In this document: piece after piece, positions 8,501 through 15,492 of the stretch
Position numbering within the stretch: position 1 is the stretch's first letter
Layout of the letters: each line of letters begins with the position of its first letter
DNA from: an uncultured Pygmaiobacter sp.
Lineage (GTDB): Bacteria; Bacillota; Clostridia; Oscillospirales; Ruminococcaceae
DNA length: 46,692 nucleotides
Reading direction: 5' to 3'
Assembly: GCA_944386485.1 (NCBI GenBank)
Contig: CALXBG010000069.1
Span: 1-46,692, forward strand
Position numbers and translations under genes: made by a program
Notes under the pieces: generated by a model
Database searches by the model: none
What the model was told of the DNA's origin: nothing
The model's input: the letters and a program-made list of their open reading frames with translations, nothing else

Positions 8501-8981
8501 CGTGCAATCCCTCCGCACACAGTGCGGCGATCTCAGGATAGAGGTCATAGGGCTGTGTCCTTGACCGGTAGAGGACCGAGTTGATCTTGAACAACCCGGT
8601 CAGATCAAAGCATTGGAAGATCCGACGGCGATCCTCGTCGGAGAACTGTCCATTGCATCTCTGACGGATTCTCTGCGCGAGTTCCGCACCGGTGCAGGTG
8701 TCCCCGGGCGGGGAAAGATGAAAGCTGGCGGCGAGATTTTTCCGGTCCAGCACCGGGGGATAAAAGCCGGTTCTTGCATCCGGCTGCCGCGGCGTCATCT
8801 CAAGACAGGCGCTGAGAAAATTCTCGAACCTCTGTGCGGGGACAACCTCATAGTAGAACAGCTGAAGATAATCCCGCAACGCATCCCCCAGACTGTGTGC
8901 AGTTCTGGAACGCGTCTCCTTTTGGAGCTCCTGGCACGCGAGGGCAGCAGCTGGATTCTCAACTGGTGTTTGCTGCGGCAA
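5583..8981 (-). CDS. giant protein kinase with C-terminal zinc ribbons (TerY-P-type kinase)
   Basis: The 1132-residue protein has three parts. Residues 1 to about 620 are mostly helical with no recognised family. About 630-930 is a protein-kinase-like domain: glycine loop ARGGEGTLY, lysine in YVVKIF, catalytic loop MGDVNAGNF in place of HRDxxxxN, and DTDSF in place of DFG. The key Lys, Asp, Asn and Asp are kept, so it may be active. About 955-1132 carries at least four pairs of zinc-binding cysteines (CRSC, CSVC, CEEC, CECC, CPTC, CDRC, CRDC). The TTG start at 8981 is chosen because GGAGGAGG lies 8 bases upstream. Kinase plus zinc ribbon, vWA and PP2C match the TerY-P triad. It is much longer than typical kinases because of the N-terminal region. 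Confidence 0.75.
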   Translation of the reverse strand: MPQQTPVENPAAALACQELQKETRSRTAHSLGDALRDYLQLFYYEVVPAQRFENFLSACLEMTPRQPDARTGFYPPVLDRKNLAASFHLSPPGDTCTGAELAQRIRQRCNGQFSDEDRRRIFQCFDLTGLFKINSVLYRSRTQPYDLYPEIAALCAEGLHALPACGAARAGSRESWREWNAQASILRNAWFGHPDARTFAQMSQQDWLDGIHTLETLLTAVAYPPLSEPYQAVMALIQRAKRLTLFTVESLAADLPCQVETACTALQDAALSFREGLCYGVREEYLSAVSRYVRYQENEQKNKEMTTQLQQALEELQSIRQAPSAATIEAQTIQEKLLTQKLADVEPVHLLSQYTGGALDPRTLLELAQTHRFVLDDSLLRRAEGRAFVEQVLLRLLQRLGRPVEQALCVEATALYRMMREIEERDGLRQRLADTAAEEQYAAEHEALLQRFEQTTAGKEAYIFTRNLLHLGPVNYPDPIYTNEEALLNYLEDHCFERICVLTAGATSLPRALERRKVPFVVMARVSLEPGASPHTTCRLFRSTLPVIAARTDEPLLAGLREKIEQLYQKTVDEAQRARWKNEDVLAQVVQQIQTQDPVIPLSQRPATPQKERPQPTCGSLLATEEGQSVQLGEPLTEGGEIARGGEGTLYLCSLGEHYVVKIFHPEHLTDERRQKLTEMLSRNPRMPRVCWPLHLLYDEQHQFVGYLMQRVPAGSMPFSKTVLKIGGTSVQRELLGSWTRKDLVRTAQQTARIMARLHQKNIFMGDVNAGNFMVDPADSTCVFVVDTDSFQFGGYPCPVGTDEFTCPFVVSDGQTLPRPEGPVKFGTLLRSQQEEEFALAILLFEILFCGQNPFVSKGTADFLSQMRNRKFPYAVQTSDVWSVPDGDNWMIWKNLPPSITEAFTDTFVNWKPRSANQWAQLMKRYYESILKGDFSDELAPVKYHEFNPENPFFVDVRCPSELCHHREFNLPKVKLEKLLAAPTRKNWDALFCRSCRSFLNLHGEDRPLEKTCSVCGKPFHPTIREILYHEADSPYITDREYLCEECKNPLVRCECCGSMYRLPHRQAQQIQNGKRVSLCPTCYQAEKLRVRCDRCGRNFEVAPKVFVGVHRNHRQLLCRDCLAADRRQRTT

Positions 8982-9019
8982 AATACTTTCCTCCTCCCGA
9001 CGGCACGCAATTTGTGAAT

Positions 9020-9049
9020 ATTATACCATAAGGCGCAGCCTTATGGTAT
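9020..9049 (-). promoter_or_regulatory. extended -10 promoter of the kinase operon with overlapping 12-bp palindrome
   Basis: On the reverse strand TGGTATAAT gives an extended -10 (TATAAT at 9025-9020), about 32 bases of leader before the TTG start. No good -35 is present. A perfect inverted repeat, ATACCATAAGGC (9023-9034), GCA, GCCTTATGGTAT (9038-9049), covers the -10 and the spacer. Because it occupies the site RNA polymerase must bind, it looks like a repressor or activator operator rather than a terminator. Confidence 0.6.
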
Positions 9050-9211
9050 TCGCCATCTTTTTCGGTTGCCCCGAAAGGGGCGAGGAAAAGGGTGAAAGAG
9101 TCACTTCTTTATCCCCCATGTCCTTTATAGGGACGCTCCGGGCAAGAATTTAGCTCCCGCACTTAACTTTTTGAACCAGCGGCGCTATCAAAAAAGAGGA
9201 AGGGGAAACGA
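9050..9211. other. shared intergenic control region between the two divergent operons
   Basis: No gene is visible. The stretch contains a five-base stem closed by a GAAA loop (GCCCC/GGGGC, 9068-9081) and an imperfect hairpin (AAAGA/TCTTT arms) around 9090-9115. Both lie upstream of the two outward promoters, so they are not obvious leaders. They may be protein-binding sites or part of an unseen small RNA. Confidence 0.3.
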
Positions 9212-9240
9212 TTGCGTTTATCGGCATGAAAAACTATAAT
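9212..9240 (+). promoter_or_regulatory. promoter of the Sel1/CARF/sigma-like operon
   Basis: TTGCGT (9212-9217) and TATAAT (9235-9240) have a 17-base spacer, about 30 bases upstream of the ATG at 9271. Confidence 0.65.
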
Positions 9241-9270
9241 AAAAACAATAAGGGATGGAGGAGAGAATGT

Positions 9271-11481
9271 ATGTATCGCTATGAGGACCTTTCTTTGGAT
9301 GATTTGCTTGAAGATCCCGAGATCGACCCGGAATCTGCGGATGCCTTATATGCGATCGCTCAGCACTATCACACCGGGAAAGAGGTCGAAAAGAACGAGG
9401 AGCTCTATCTGGACTACCTGCAGCGGGCGGCCTTTGCTGGCAGCGAGCTGGCACAGCAGGAGCTGGCACAGCAGAACAAGCCGGAACCGACGATAGAAAA
9501 GAACGCCGATAAGCTTGATGCGCTTTGGCAGAAGGCGGGCGACGCCCGCACAGCGGGTAACCTGAGAGAGGAGTTTGAGTGGCTCCGGCAGGCAAAGGAG
9601 GCGGACCAGGAGGCCGGCTATGACCTGGCGCGCAAACAGACTCTCTACCTGCGGCTGGGTGAGCTTTACAGTATGCCGGAGTTTCAGAACCTGAACGAGA
9701 GCTACCGGTGCTACTGCATGGCAACCGAGCTGGGCAGTTACCAGGGCGCGCTGAAATGCAGCGAATACCTTTATCAGGGGAAGGGCTGTGCGAGGGACGA
9801 AAAACAGGCCCGGGGCATGTATGATCTGGCGGTGGAGCGCGGCCCGCTGAAGCTGAAGTATGACGCGGCGGTCGCCAAGCTGCAAATTGACCCCGTGAAG
9901 GCGGAAAAATTGCTGCGGCAGGTGCAGGAAGGCTCCTCCGGCTCGGATGAGGCGCTGCGGGAGCGCGCTGCGCTGCACCTTGCCGCGCAGGAGAACGGTA
10001 TCCTGCCAAGGGAATTGTTGACCCGCGCCCTCGGGCAGCGGGAGGACGCCTCGATCCGTGCGCTGCTGGAAAAAACCTATGAGGAACATCCGGATTGGCT
10101 GACCGGGGAGGCGCTGCCCTTTGCCGAGGAGATGGTGCGCGCCGGCGGCAAGAAGCGTACCCGGTGGCTAAAGCTGGCTGCCGGTCTGGGCAGTTCGTTT
10201 GCTCAGCAGGAGATCGAGAAGATGGAACAGGCCCGCCGTGCTGAGGAGGCCCGAAAGGCGGAGGAAGCCCGCCGTGCCGAGCAGGCGCGGATTGCCGCGG
10301 AGCAGGCGCGTCGTGCAGAGGAAGCGCGCCGCGCTGAACAGGCCCGTCGCGCTGAAGAAGCACGGGTTGCGGCCGAGCAGGCCCGCCGCGCCGAAGAAGT
10401 GCGGATTGGCACCGAACAAAACCGCACCGTTCAGAAAAAAGGAAATATTGTTGTCCGCATTCTGCGCAAGGTCCTCAGCGCGTTTGGCGGGCTGTTCAAA
10501 AACCATCCGATCATTGCGGCGATTTTGGTGATCTACATGATTTCGGTGGTTGGCGGCCTGGCTGCCACCGGGGTTCGTTTTAGCCAGTTTGCCTGGAATT
10601 CGATCGCGGCGTTTGGCCAGAATGCGCTGGGTCAGGCGCAGCTGTCCACGGCAGGGGGCAATGGTATGATCTCGATGAACCCGTTTGCCAAGGATGAAGG
10701 GGTCGCTCTGATTCCCGAGGCGGGCACCTTTAATACCGGGGAAGCCTATGACAGCGCGGTTGGCGCCACAACCGGCTACTCTGCGGTGGAGTACCTGCTG
10801 GAGGGCGAATGTGACACGCTGACCGGCCGCTGGGGCATTGATGCGCGGTCGATCAACACCGAGTGCGACAGCAGTTTTCAGGTCTACGCGGATGACCGGC
10901 TGGTCTACCAGTCCCCTGTAATAACGGCGGGCAGTACGCCGGTGGACGTGTCGGTGGATCTCACCGGCTGCAATCTGATGACCATCATCTTTCAGGATGC
11001 GGATGGCTCCGCCGTTCTGGCCAACCCGGTGCTGAAAAATGTGTCGGGAGTAAAGGTTGATCAGGATGAACTGCCCGAGGCCAAGTCCGGTGTGTGGCTG
11101 AGCACCACCAACCTGATGGAGGGCAGCTTTAGCTCGGGCGACAGCGGACATTCGGTGTATAAGAGCATCTATTACTATGACGATGAAAAAGAACGGTCCG
11201 CCACCTTCTATCTGGGCGGACAGTATGAGAGTTTGTCTGGGGTTCTATCGGTGTCCGGCAACGAGTCGAGTCATCTGGAGATCCTGGCAGACGATCAGAT
11301 CGTGTATACCAGCGAGCCGATGGTCACAGGCAGCGCTCCTATCTCGATAAATCTGAACGGCTGCGAAAAGCTGACCATCCGCGCCAGTTTTGGACAGCAG
11401 GTGGAAAACTTTGCCTATACGACGATCGGCATTGGCGGCGCGCGGCTTTCCTATTTCCCGGTGCAGAATGAAAACGCCTGA
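9271..11481 (+). CDS. Sel1-repeat/coiled-coil membrane protein with extracellular NPCBM-like domains
   Basis: The 736-residue protein appears to have four parts. Residues 1 to about 310 are helical with Sel1/TPR-like repeats (for example YRCYCMATELGSYQGALKC). About 316-385 is a strongly charged repeat of the type EARRAEQAR, a long coiled coil. One membrane helix follows (HPIIAAILVIYMISVVGGL, about 412-432). The outside part holds two related beta domains (about 504-590 and 637-735), each with a 'ADDxxVYxS...L.GC..L.I' pattern like NPCBM carbohydrate-binding domains. The ATG at 9271 has GGAGGAG upstream. It may sense cell-wall or sugar ligands outside and recruit partners inside. It heads the operon divergent from the kinase triad. 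The signalling role is inference. Confidence 0.65.
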   Translation: MYRYEDLSLDDLLEDPEIDPESADALYAIAQHYHTGKEVEKNEELYLDYLQRAAFAGSELAQQELAQQNKPEPTIEKNADKLDALWQKAGDARTAGNLREEFEWLRQAKEADQEAGYDLARKQTLYLRLGELYSMPEFQNLNESYRCYCMATELGSYQGALKCSEYLYQGKGCARDEKQARGMYDLAVERGPLKLKYDAAVAKLQIDPVKAEKLLRQVQEGSSGSDEALRERAALHLAAQENGILPRELLTRALGQREDASIRALLEKTYEEHPDWLTGEALPFAEEMVRAGGKKRTRWLKLAAGLGSSFAQQEIEKMEQARRAEEARKAEEARRAEQARIAAEQARRAEEARRAEQARRAEEARVAAEQARRAEEVRIGTEQNRTVQKKGNIVVRILRKVLSAFGGLFKNHPIIAAILVIYMISVVGGLAATGVRFSQFAWNSIAAFGQNALGQAQLSTAGGNGMISMNPFAKDEGVALIPEAGTFNTGEAYDSAVGATTGYSAVEYLLEGECDTLTGRWGIDARSINTECDSSFQVYADDRLVYQSPVITAGSTPVDVSVDLTGCNLMTIIFQDADGSAVLANPVLKNVSGVKVDQDELPEAKSGVWLSTTNLMEGSFSSGDSGHSVYKSIYYYDDEKERSATFYLGGQYESLSGVLSVSGNESSHLEILADDQIVYTSEPMVTGSAPISINLNGCEKLTIRASFGQQVENFAYTTIGIGGARLSYFPVQNENA

Positions 11482-11495
11482 AAAGGAGAAACAGG

Positions 11496-12107
11496 ATGAA
11501 GCGAATTTATATCACGGCAGTTCCGCTCCAGAGTAACTTTGTCGTGGAGCAAAAACCGGTAAATCCGGTAAACTTTGCGCTATGTCGCGGGCCGCAGCAA
11601 GCCTGTTTTCCCATCGTCCCCATCATCGCACAGACCGTCCGTCCGGGCGATTCGGTGCACGTGTTGGCAGTCTGCCAGAAAAATCAGCCTCAAAACGAAA
11701 ATCTGGAGATTCTGAAAAGTGAACTCGATAGTTTGCAGCTGCCGCATTACACGCTGCAGGAGCTCGCGGTGGCGGAAAACCAGGGCAAGGACACGCTGCT
11801 CGGCATGTTTTCCGACCTGCTCGGGCAGATGGAGGACGACGCCTGCTACTATGCCTGCATGACCTTCGGCACAAAGACCTTTCCGCTGGTGCTCTTTTCG
11901 GTGCTTTCCTGTGTGGAAAAGATCAAGAAAAATGTCGAGATTCAGGGCATTTACTATCAGGAGATCACCCGGAGCGCCGGCGTGTGTACCGCGGCGAACC
12001 TGTATGACGTGACGGCGCTGTTTACCCTCAACCGCATTGTTGACCTTGTGGCCGAGATGGACGCGGACCACAAGGAGGAGATGGTACGGCTGTTCTTGGA
12101 GCAATAG
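11496..12107 (+). CDS. TM1812/CARF-like protein without an obvious effector domain
   Basis: The 203-residue protein resembles the TM1812 (DxTHG) family of CRISPR-associated Rossmann-fold proteins. It begins with a first strand YITAVPLQ, has a segment FPIVPIIAQTVRPGDSVHVL, and a core motif MTFGTKTFPLVLFSVL that stands where the family has DxTHG followed by RSLP. The usual Asp and His are absent, but Thr and Gly remain. CARF domains bind cyclic oligoadenylates or other nucleotides. No HEPN, nuclease or helix-turn-helix domain is attached. RBS AAAGGAG precedes the ATG, 14 bases after the upstream gene, and the next gene starts 19 bases later. It is probably a ligand sensor in this operon. Family assignment is by motif resemblance only. 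Confidence 0.6.
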   Translation: MKRIYITAVPLQSNFVVEQKPVNPVNFALCRGPQQACFPIVPIIAQTVRPGDSVHVLAVCQKNQPQNENLEILKSELDSLQLPHYTLQELAVAENQGKDTLLGMFSDLLGQMEDDACYYACMTFGTKTFPLVLFSVLSCVEKIKKNVEIQGIYYQEITRSAGVCTAANLYDVTALFTLNRIVDLVAEMDADHKEEMVRLFLEQ

Positions 12108-12126
12108 TGATCAAAGGAGTCGAACC

Positions 12127-13203
12127 GTGACGGAAGAGTCATTGAAAAACGCCATCAACCAGCACCCGTTGCTGGCGCTGCCCCCATCGGAGCGCCGGAA
12201 GAACACCGCGGCATTTCATCGGTTTGTGGAGCTGCTAATGCGCCAGAAAAAGGCCGCGCCGGAGCGGCTTGCGGCCCAGATGGACCGTGCATCAGACCGG
12301 CTGCTGCTGGACGAGGACGAGCAGGCGGCAAAAAAGGCGCTGTTCCATTCCCGTACCCGTACGGTCTGCGTGGATCTTTATGCGCTGATGGAGGCGGCCT
12401 GCGATGCGCTGGATACCTTTGACGCCGGGGTCGGTGTGCAGTTTCTCACCTATTTCGATCGTCTTTATAACCAGCGGATGCTGCGCTCAGCGGGCGAAAA
12501 GCAGAGCATTTCGGACGGCAATTTGTACACATCGGGGCTCAGCCGCACCGACCGCAAGCTGATTGTCCAGCTCAACCGGCTGCTGGAGAACAGCGGCTGC
12601 AATATCGGAGATCTGTCTCCGCGGCTGTATCAGGTGATTGCAAAGGAGATGGACATCTCGGAGCAGCGGTTGCGAAAGCTGCTGGAAAACCTGTATCGGG
12701 CGCGCCATGTGGACAGCCTGATCACCGAGAGAGAAGACGGGGAAGAGGAGAACAAAGCGCTGGTGGACGACACACAGACCGACGCGATGGGCCGCATGGA
12801 ACAGATGGAGGCGGTCGGCGTTGCGCTGGAGATGCTGGCCGGGCTGGAGGAAAAGGAATACCCCCGCCTGTTTTTAACCAATGATATCACTCACACCATC
12901 AAGGAGGAGCCAGACAGCGCGGTGGAATGTGCGCGGGTGCTGCTGCGCAGCGAGGCAATCTTGTGGGAAAAGATCTTTGTGCGGGGGTATCTCGATTTTG
13001 TTTTGCTGCCCCCGCCTGAGCCGGACAGCATCTGTAACCTGATCCTCGCTCGCATCCATCCGGACCGGCCGCTGCAGGACCGCAGCATCGCCGCCTTCAA
13101 AAAGGTGAGCGCGTCGGCGGTCAGCCAGCAGCGCAAGCGCTTTTTTGCCCAGCAAAAATACTATCTGCAACTCTATTACGCACTTCGCGGTGAGGCGGGC
13201 TGA
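12127..13203 (+). CDS. putative diverged sigma-70-like regulator
   Basis: The product is 358 residues from the GTG at 12127, which has AAAGGAG upstream. No family is recognised with certainty. The middle (SRTDRKLIVQLNRLLEN, then LSPRLYQVIAKEMDISEQRL) reads like sigma-70 region 3 with its helix-turn-helix. A region-2-like stretch (VQFLTYFDRLYNQRML) comes before it, and LFLTNDITHTI follows. Near the C-terminus DRSIAAFKKVSASAVSQQRKR looks like a second helix-turn-helix, where region 4 would be. It is the last gene of the operon, before a strong terminator. It may redirect transcription in response to the kinase or the CARF-like protein. A non-sigma DNA-binding protein is the main alternative. 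Confidence 0.45.
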   Translation: MTEESLKNAINQHPLLALPPSERRKNTAAFHRFVELLMRQKKAAPERLAAQMDRASDRLLLDEDEQAAKKALFHSRTRTVCVDLYALMEAACDALDTFDAGVGVQFLTYFDRLYNQRMLRSAGEKQSISDGNLYTSGLSRTDRKLIVQLNRLLENSGCNIGDLSPRLYQVIAKEMDISEQRLRKLLENLYRARHVDSLITEREDGEEENKALVDDTQTDAMGRMEQMEAVGVALEMLAGLEEKEYPRLFLTNDITHTIKEEPDSAVECARVLLRSEAILWEKIFVRGYLDFVLLPPPEPDSICNLILARIHPDRPLQDRSIAAFKKVSASAVSQQRKRFFAQQKYYLQLYYALRGEAG

Positions 13204-13300
13204 TCACCTTGTCCTCTCCGGTTTGGAAAAATAGTGCAGGCCTTTGGACACGGTGACCTGCAACTCTGCCCCGGAATTTTGGATGGAGAGAATCCAAAGG

Positions 13301-13345
13301 GCGGCCCCTCAAGCCTTGGTGGCTTGGGGGGCCGCTTTTTCGTTT
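13301..13345 (+). terminator. strong terminator after the CARF/sigma-like operon
   Basis: A 15-base stem (GCGGCCCCTCAAGCC / GGCTTGGGGGGCCGC, one G-T pair) with a five-base loop is followed by TTTTTCGTTTT. Confidence 0.9.
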
Positions 13346-13461
13346 TGCCCGGATTTTACTCGGCGCTTAAAAATTTTTTTGTCCCCACCTTAACCGGCCG
13401 CACCCCCGTCACTATATAAAGAATGGAAGGCAAACAGCAAAAACAGACGGGAGGAAGAAAA

Positions 13462-13689
13462 ATGAAGGAGCAGATGGAAAGACGAAGCTATGAGCAATGT
13501 GCTCGACTGAGAGACGATTGTGTCAGGACCGGCTTTTTGGATCTGATTCGCGGCTGTTACGGTATGCGATTAAGGAGGTCGCAATGGCGGATCTTCCGAC
13601 CAGAGGAGATTGTCTTTCTTCTGATGCGGGATGACGAACTCTACACGCGGGCCTGCGGCTGGGTCAACGCTCATCAAAAGGCCGGATGA
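13462..13689 (+). CDS. small hypothetical protein
   Basis: The 75-residue product starts at the ATG at 13462, seven bases after GGGAGG. It is basic and rich in arginine and cysteine, with a stretch FLDLIRGCYGMRLRRSQWRIFRP cut by charged residues and no membrane helix. No family was recognised. It lies between the CARF-operon terminator and the Big2 lipoprotein gene, 50 bases upstream of the latter, and the two are likely cotranscribed. Whether it belongs functionally to the neighbouring system is unknown. Confidence 0.5.
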   Translation: MKEQMERRSYEQCARLRDDCVRTGFLDLIRGCYGMRLRRSQWRIFRPEEIVFLLMRDDELYTRACGWVNAHQKAG

Positions 13690-13739
13690 GAAAAAACGGC
13701 AGCCGACAACAACAGAGAAAATCCGAGAGAGGGAAAAAG

Positions 13740-15122
13740 ATGAAACTGAAAAAGATTGCAAGTCTTGTGCTGGTTTTGTGTATGGGATTGACCATGACCG
13801 CCTGTGGCATCACCGCCACCGTTCAGGAACGCTGCACCGTCGAGGTGGGCAAAACGGTTAAGCTGGAACTTCTGACCGAAGACGAGATTTCGGCTGAGGA
13901 GTTTGCGGAAAAACTCGAACAGGCCGACATCGTCTGGGAGAGCGCAGATCCCCGCATCGCCCGGGTGGACGAGGCGGGCAACGTCACCGGCGTGAGTGCC
14001 GGCGAGACGGATGTGACCGTCCAGGCAAAGTCCCTCCACCTTGAGGCCAGCTGCCATGTGACGGTGGTGGAGCCTGAGCAGGAGGACGAGCCGTCGGAGC
14101 AGGTGCTGCTGGTGACGCTGAACACCGTCGGGGTCGACGGCAAAAAGGCGCTGGAGAAGGTGGGGGTAACCTTTCCGGAGGAATTGGACGCCGATGCTCT
14201 GGTATGGAGCTCGAGCAATGATGAGATCGCCAAGGTGGATGCGGCAGGCATTGTGACCCCCATCAGCCTGGGCAGCTGCATCATCGCCCTCACAGGACAG
14301 CTGGAAGAAGAGGAGTGGACTGCCTCTTTTCAGCTTGAGGTCTGCGAGACGGTTGAGGAGCAGGACGAGAACGCGGCGCCCCTTGTGGAGCAGGCAGAAG
14401 AGAGTGAGGAGGACGGAACGAAGACCACCGGCAAGACCACATCCGGCACGTCGCAGAAGACCGGCAGCACCGGAGCGACGGGCGGCGGGAATGCGGGCGG
14501 ATCGAATACCGCTACCCAAAACCCGACACAGGGGACAACCGGTTCTTCCGGCACTCAGAACAACACCAGTACCGGAACCGGTTCCAGCTCCAGCAACATC
14601 TGCCCCATCTGTGGGTATGAGCTGGTGAATGGTGTGTGTCAGGTTATCCACACGTATAGCGGCTATGGGTACTGCATCTATGACGAGGGATCAGGCGTCG
14701 TGTATGTGGTCTGCAACAGCTGCGGCGGCACCTGGCCCCGGAGCTCCTTTGCCGATGTGTACGATTTTGTGTACCAGCACGGGATTGCCTGCTACAATGA
14801 GCACCACAAAACCTATATCATCTGCCAGCAATGCGGCACCGCTTTCGAGGAGGGCACCGAGCCGGAGATCATGCGTCAAACCGGCTACTGCAGCACCGCC
14901 TGTCAGCTGGCATCCGGCTATTACTGCCCGGTCTGCATGAGTGCACTCTACATTGACGGCTGCCACAACTGTGGATATGGCAAACCTGAGCCCACGCCGG
15001 AATCGCCGACAGAGCAGCCCTCAAACTCCGAGTCACAGAGCACACCGGCGGATAACACGCCGGAGGGGGAGAACGTCGCGCCTGAGACCCCGAGCGGTTC
15101 GCAGGACGGTACCCCGCAGTAG
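13740..15122 (+). CDS. Big2-domain lipoprotein with C-terminal zinc-ribbon-like repeats
   Basis: The 460-residue product starts MKLKKIASLVLVLCMGLTMTAC, a lipoprotein signal with the lipidated Cys at 22, so it should sit on the outer face of the membrane. Two Big2 Ig-like domains follow (ADPRIARVDEAGNVTGVSAG and SSNDEIAKVDAAGIVTPIS). A long Thr/Gly/Ser-rich linker leads to a cysteine-rich region (about residues 285-410) with CxxC pairs (CPICG, CNSCG, CQQCG, CPVC, CHNCG) that look like zinc ribbons, and an acidic Pro-rich tail. Zinc ribbons on a secreted lipoprotein are unusual. The start is set by the lipobox and the weak GAGGG upstream. Confidence 0.7.
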   Translation: MKLKKIASLVLVLCMGLTMTACGITATVQERCTVEVGKTVKLELLTEDEISAEEFAEKLEQADIVWESADPRIARVDEAGNVTGVSAGETDVTVQAKSLHLEASCHVTVVEPEQEDEPSEQVLLVTLNTVGVDGKKALEKVGVTFPEELDADALVWSSSNDEIAKVDAAGIVTPISLGSCIIALTGQLEEEEWTASFQLEVCETVEEQDENAAPLVEQAEESEEDGTKTTGKTTSGTSQKTGSTGATGGGNAGGSNTATQNPTQGTTGSSGTQNNTSTGTGSSSSNICPICGYELVNGVCQVIHTYSGYGYCIYDEGSGVVYVVCNSCGGTWPRSSFADVYDFVYQHGIACYNEHHKTYIICQQCGTAFEEGTEPEIMRQTGYCSTACQLASGYYCPVCMSALYIDGCHNCGYGKPEPTPESPTEQPSNSESQSTPADNTPEGENVAPETPSGSQDGTPQ

Positions 15123-15172
15123 GCAGCATCCGGCCCGGCAGAGACCGGTACCGCGTAAAATAAAAACCGCAG

Positions 15173-15206
15173 CCCGCACGCCGATCCGGCGTGCGGGTTG
15201 TTTTGG
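15173..15206 (+). terminator. terminator after the lipoprotein gene
   Basis: A perfect 11-base stem (CCCGCACGCCG / CGGCGTGCGGG) with an ATC loop is followed by TTGTTTTG. Confidence 0.85.
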
Positions 15207-15434
15207 TTGGCAAGCTACACCCTCGCTAAATCGGGGCCCACAGCTCACCCGGGGAATATACCCAATACCGGGGAAGCGTCACAGTTGGTCGGCTACCGGC
15301 CCGTCGCAAAAGTGCTTTTCGACCGGATAAGCGAATGGATCGGTAACAGAAAAAATGGTTTGCAGGCCGGGAAAAGGCCCAAAATACGCAAAGGCAACCG
15401 GCAGTTGACGATCTGCAAGGGGGAGATTATGGCA

Positions 15435-15459
15435 TTGCAACTGCGTTTTTTGCTATAAT
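15435..15459 (+). promoter_or_regulatory. extended -10 promoter of the XRE regulator gene
   Basis: TGCTATAAT gives an extended -10 (TATAAT at 15454-15459) about 34 bases upstream of the start. A TTGCAA at 15435-15440 is only 13 bases away, too close for a -35. The short arms TTGCA (15435) and TGCAA (15459) flank the -10 and could be the regulator's own operator. Confidence 0.45.
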
Positions 15460-15492
15460 GCAACCAACACAGAGCAAAAGGGGGCCGCAGCC

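Noticed and set aside
9218..10363. A 380-residue reverse-strand frame opposite the Sel1/coiled-coil gene
   Set aside because: It is Pro/Arg/Ser-rich with no recognisable domain, as expected from an antisense frame of GC-rich coding DNA.
10219..10432. The repeated GCCCGCCGTGCTGAG-like units as a CRISPR-like or satellite repeat
   Set aside because: They keep one frame and encode the coiled-coil EARRAEQAR repeat; there are no spacers.
12127..13203. A HEPN RNase motif in the sigma-like protein (RKNTAAFH)
   Set aside because: The Arg-to-His spacing and the missing polar residue after Arg do not fit the HEPN R-x4-6-H pattern well, and the rest reads as DNA-binding helices.
13674..14651. A long open frame on the reverse strand across the Big2 lipoprotein gene
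   Set aside because: It is antisense to a gene with a clear lipoprotein signal and domains, has no ribosome site and is rich in low-complexity residues typical of shadows.
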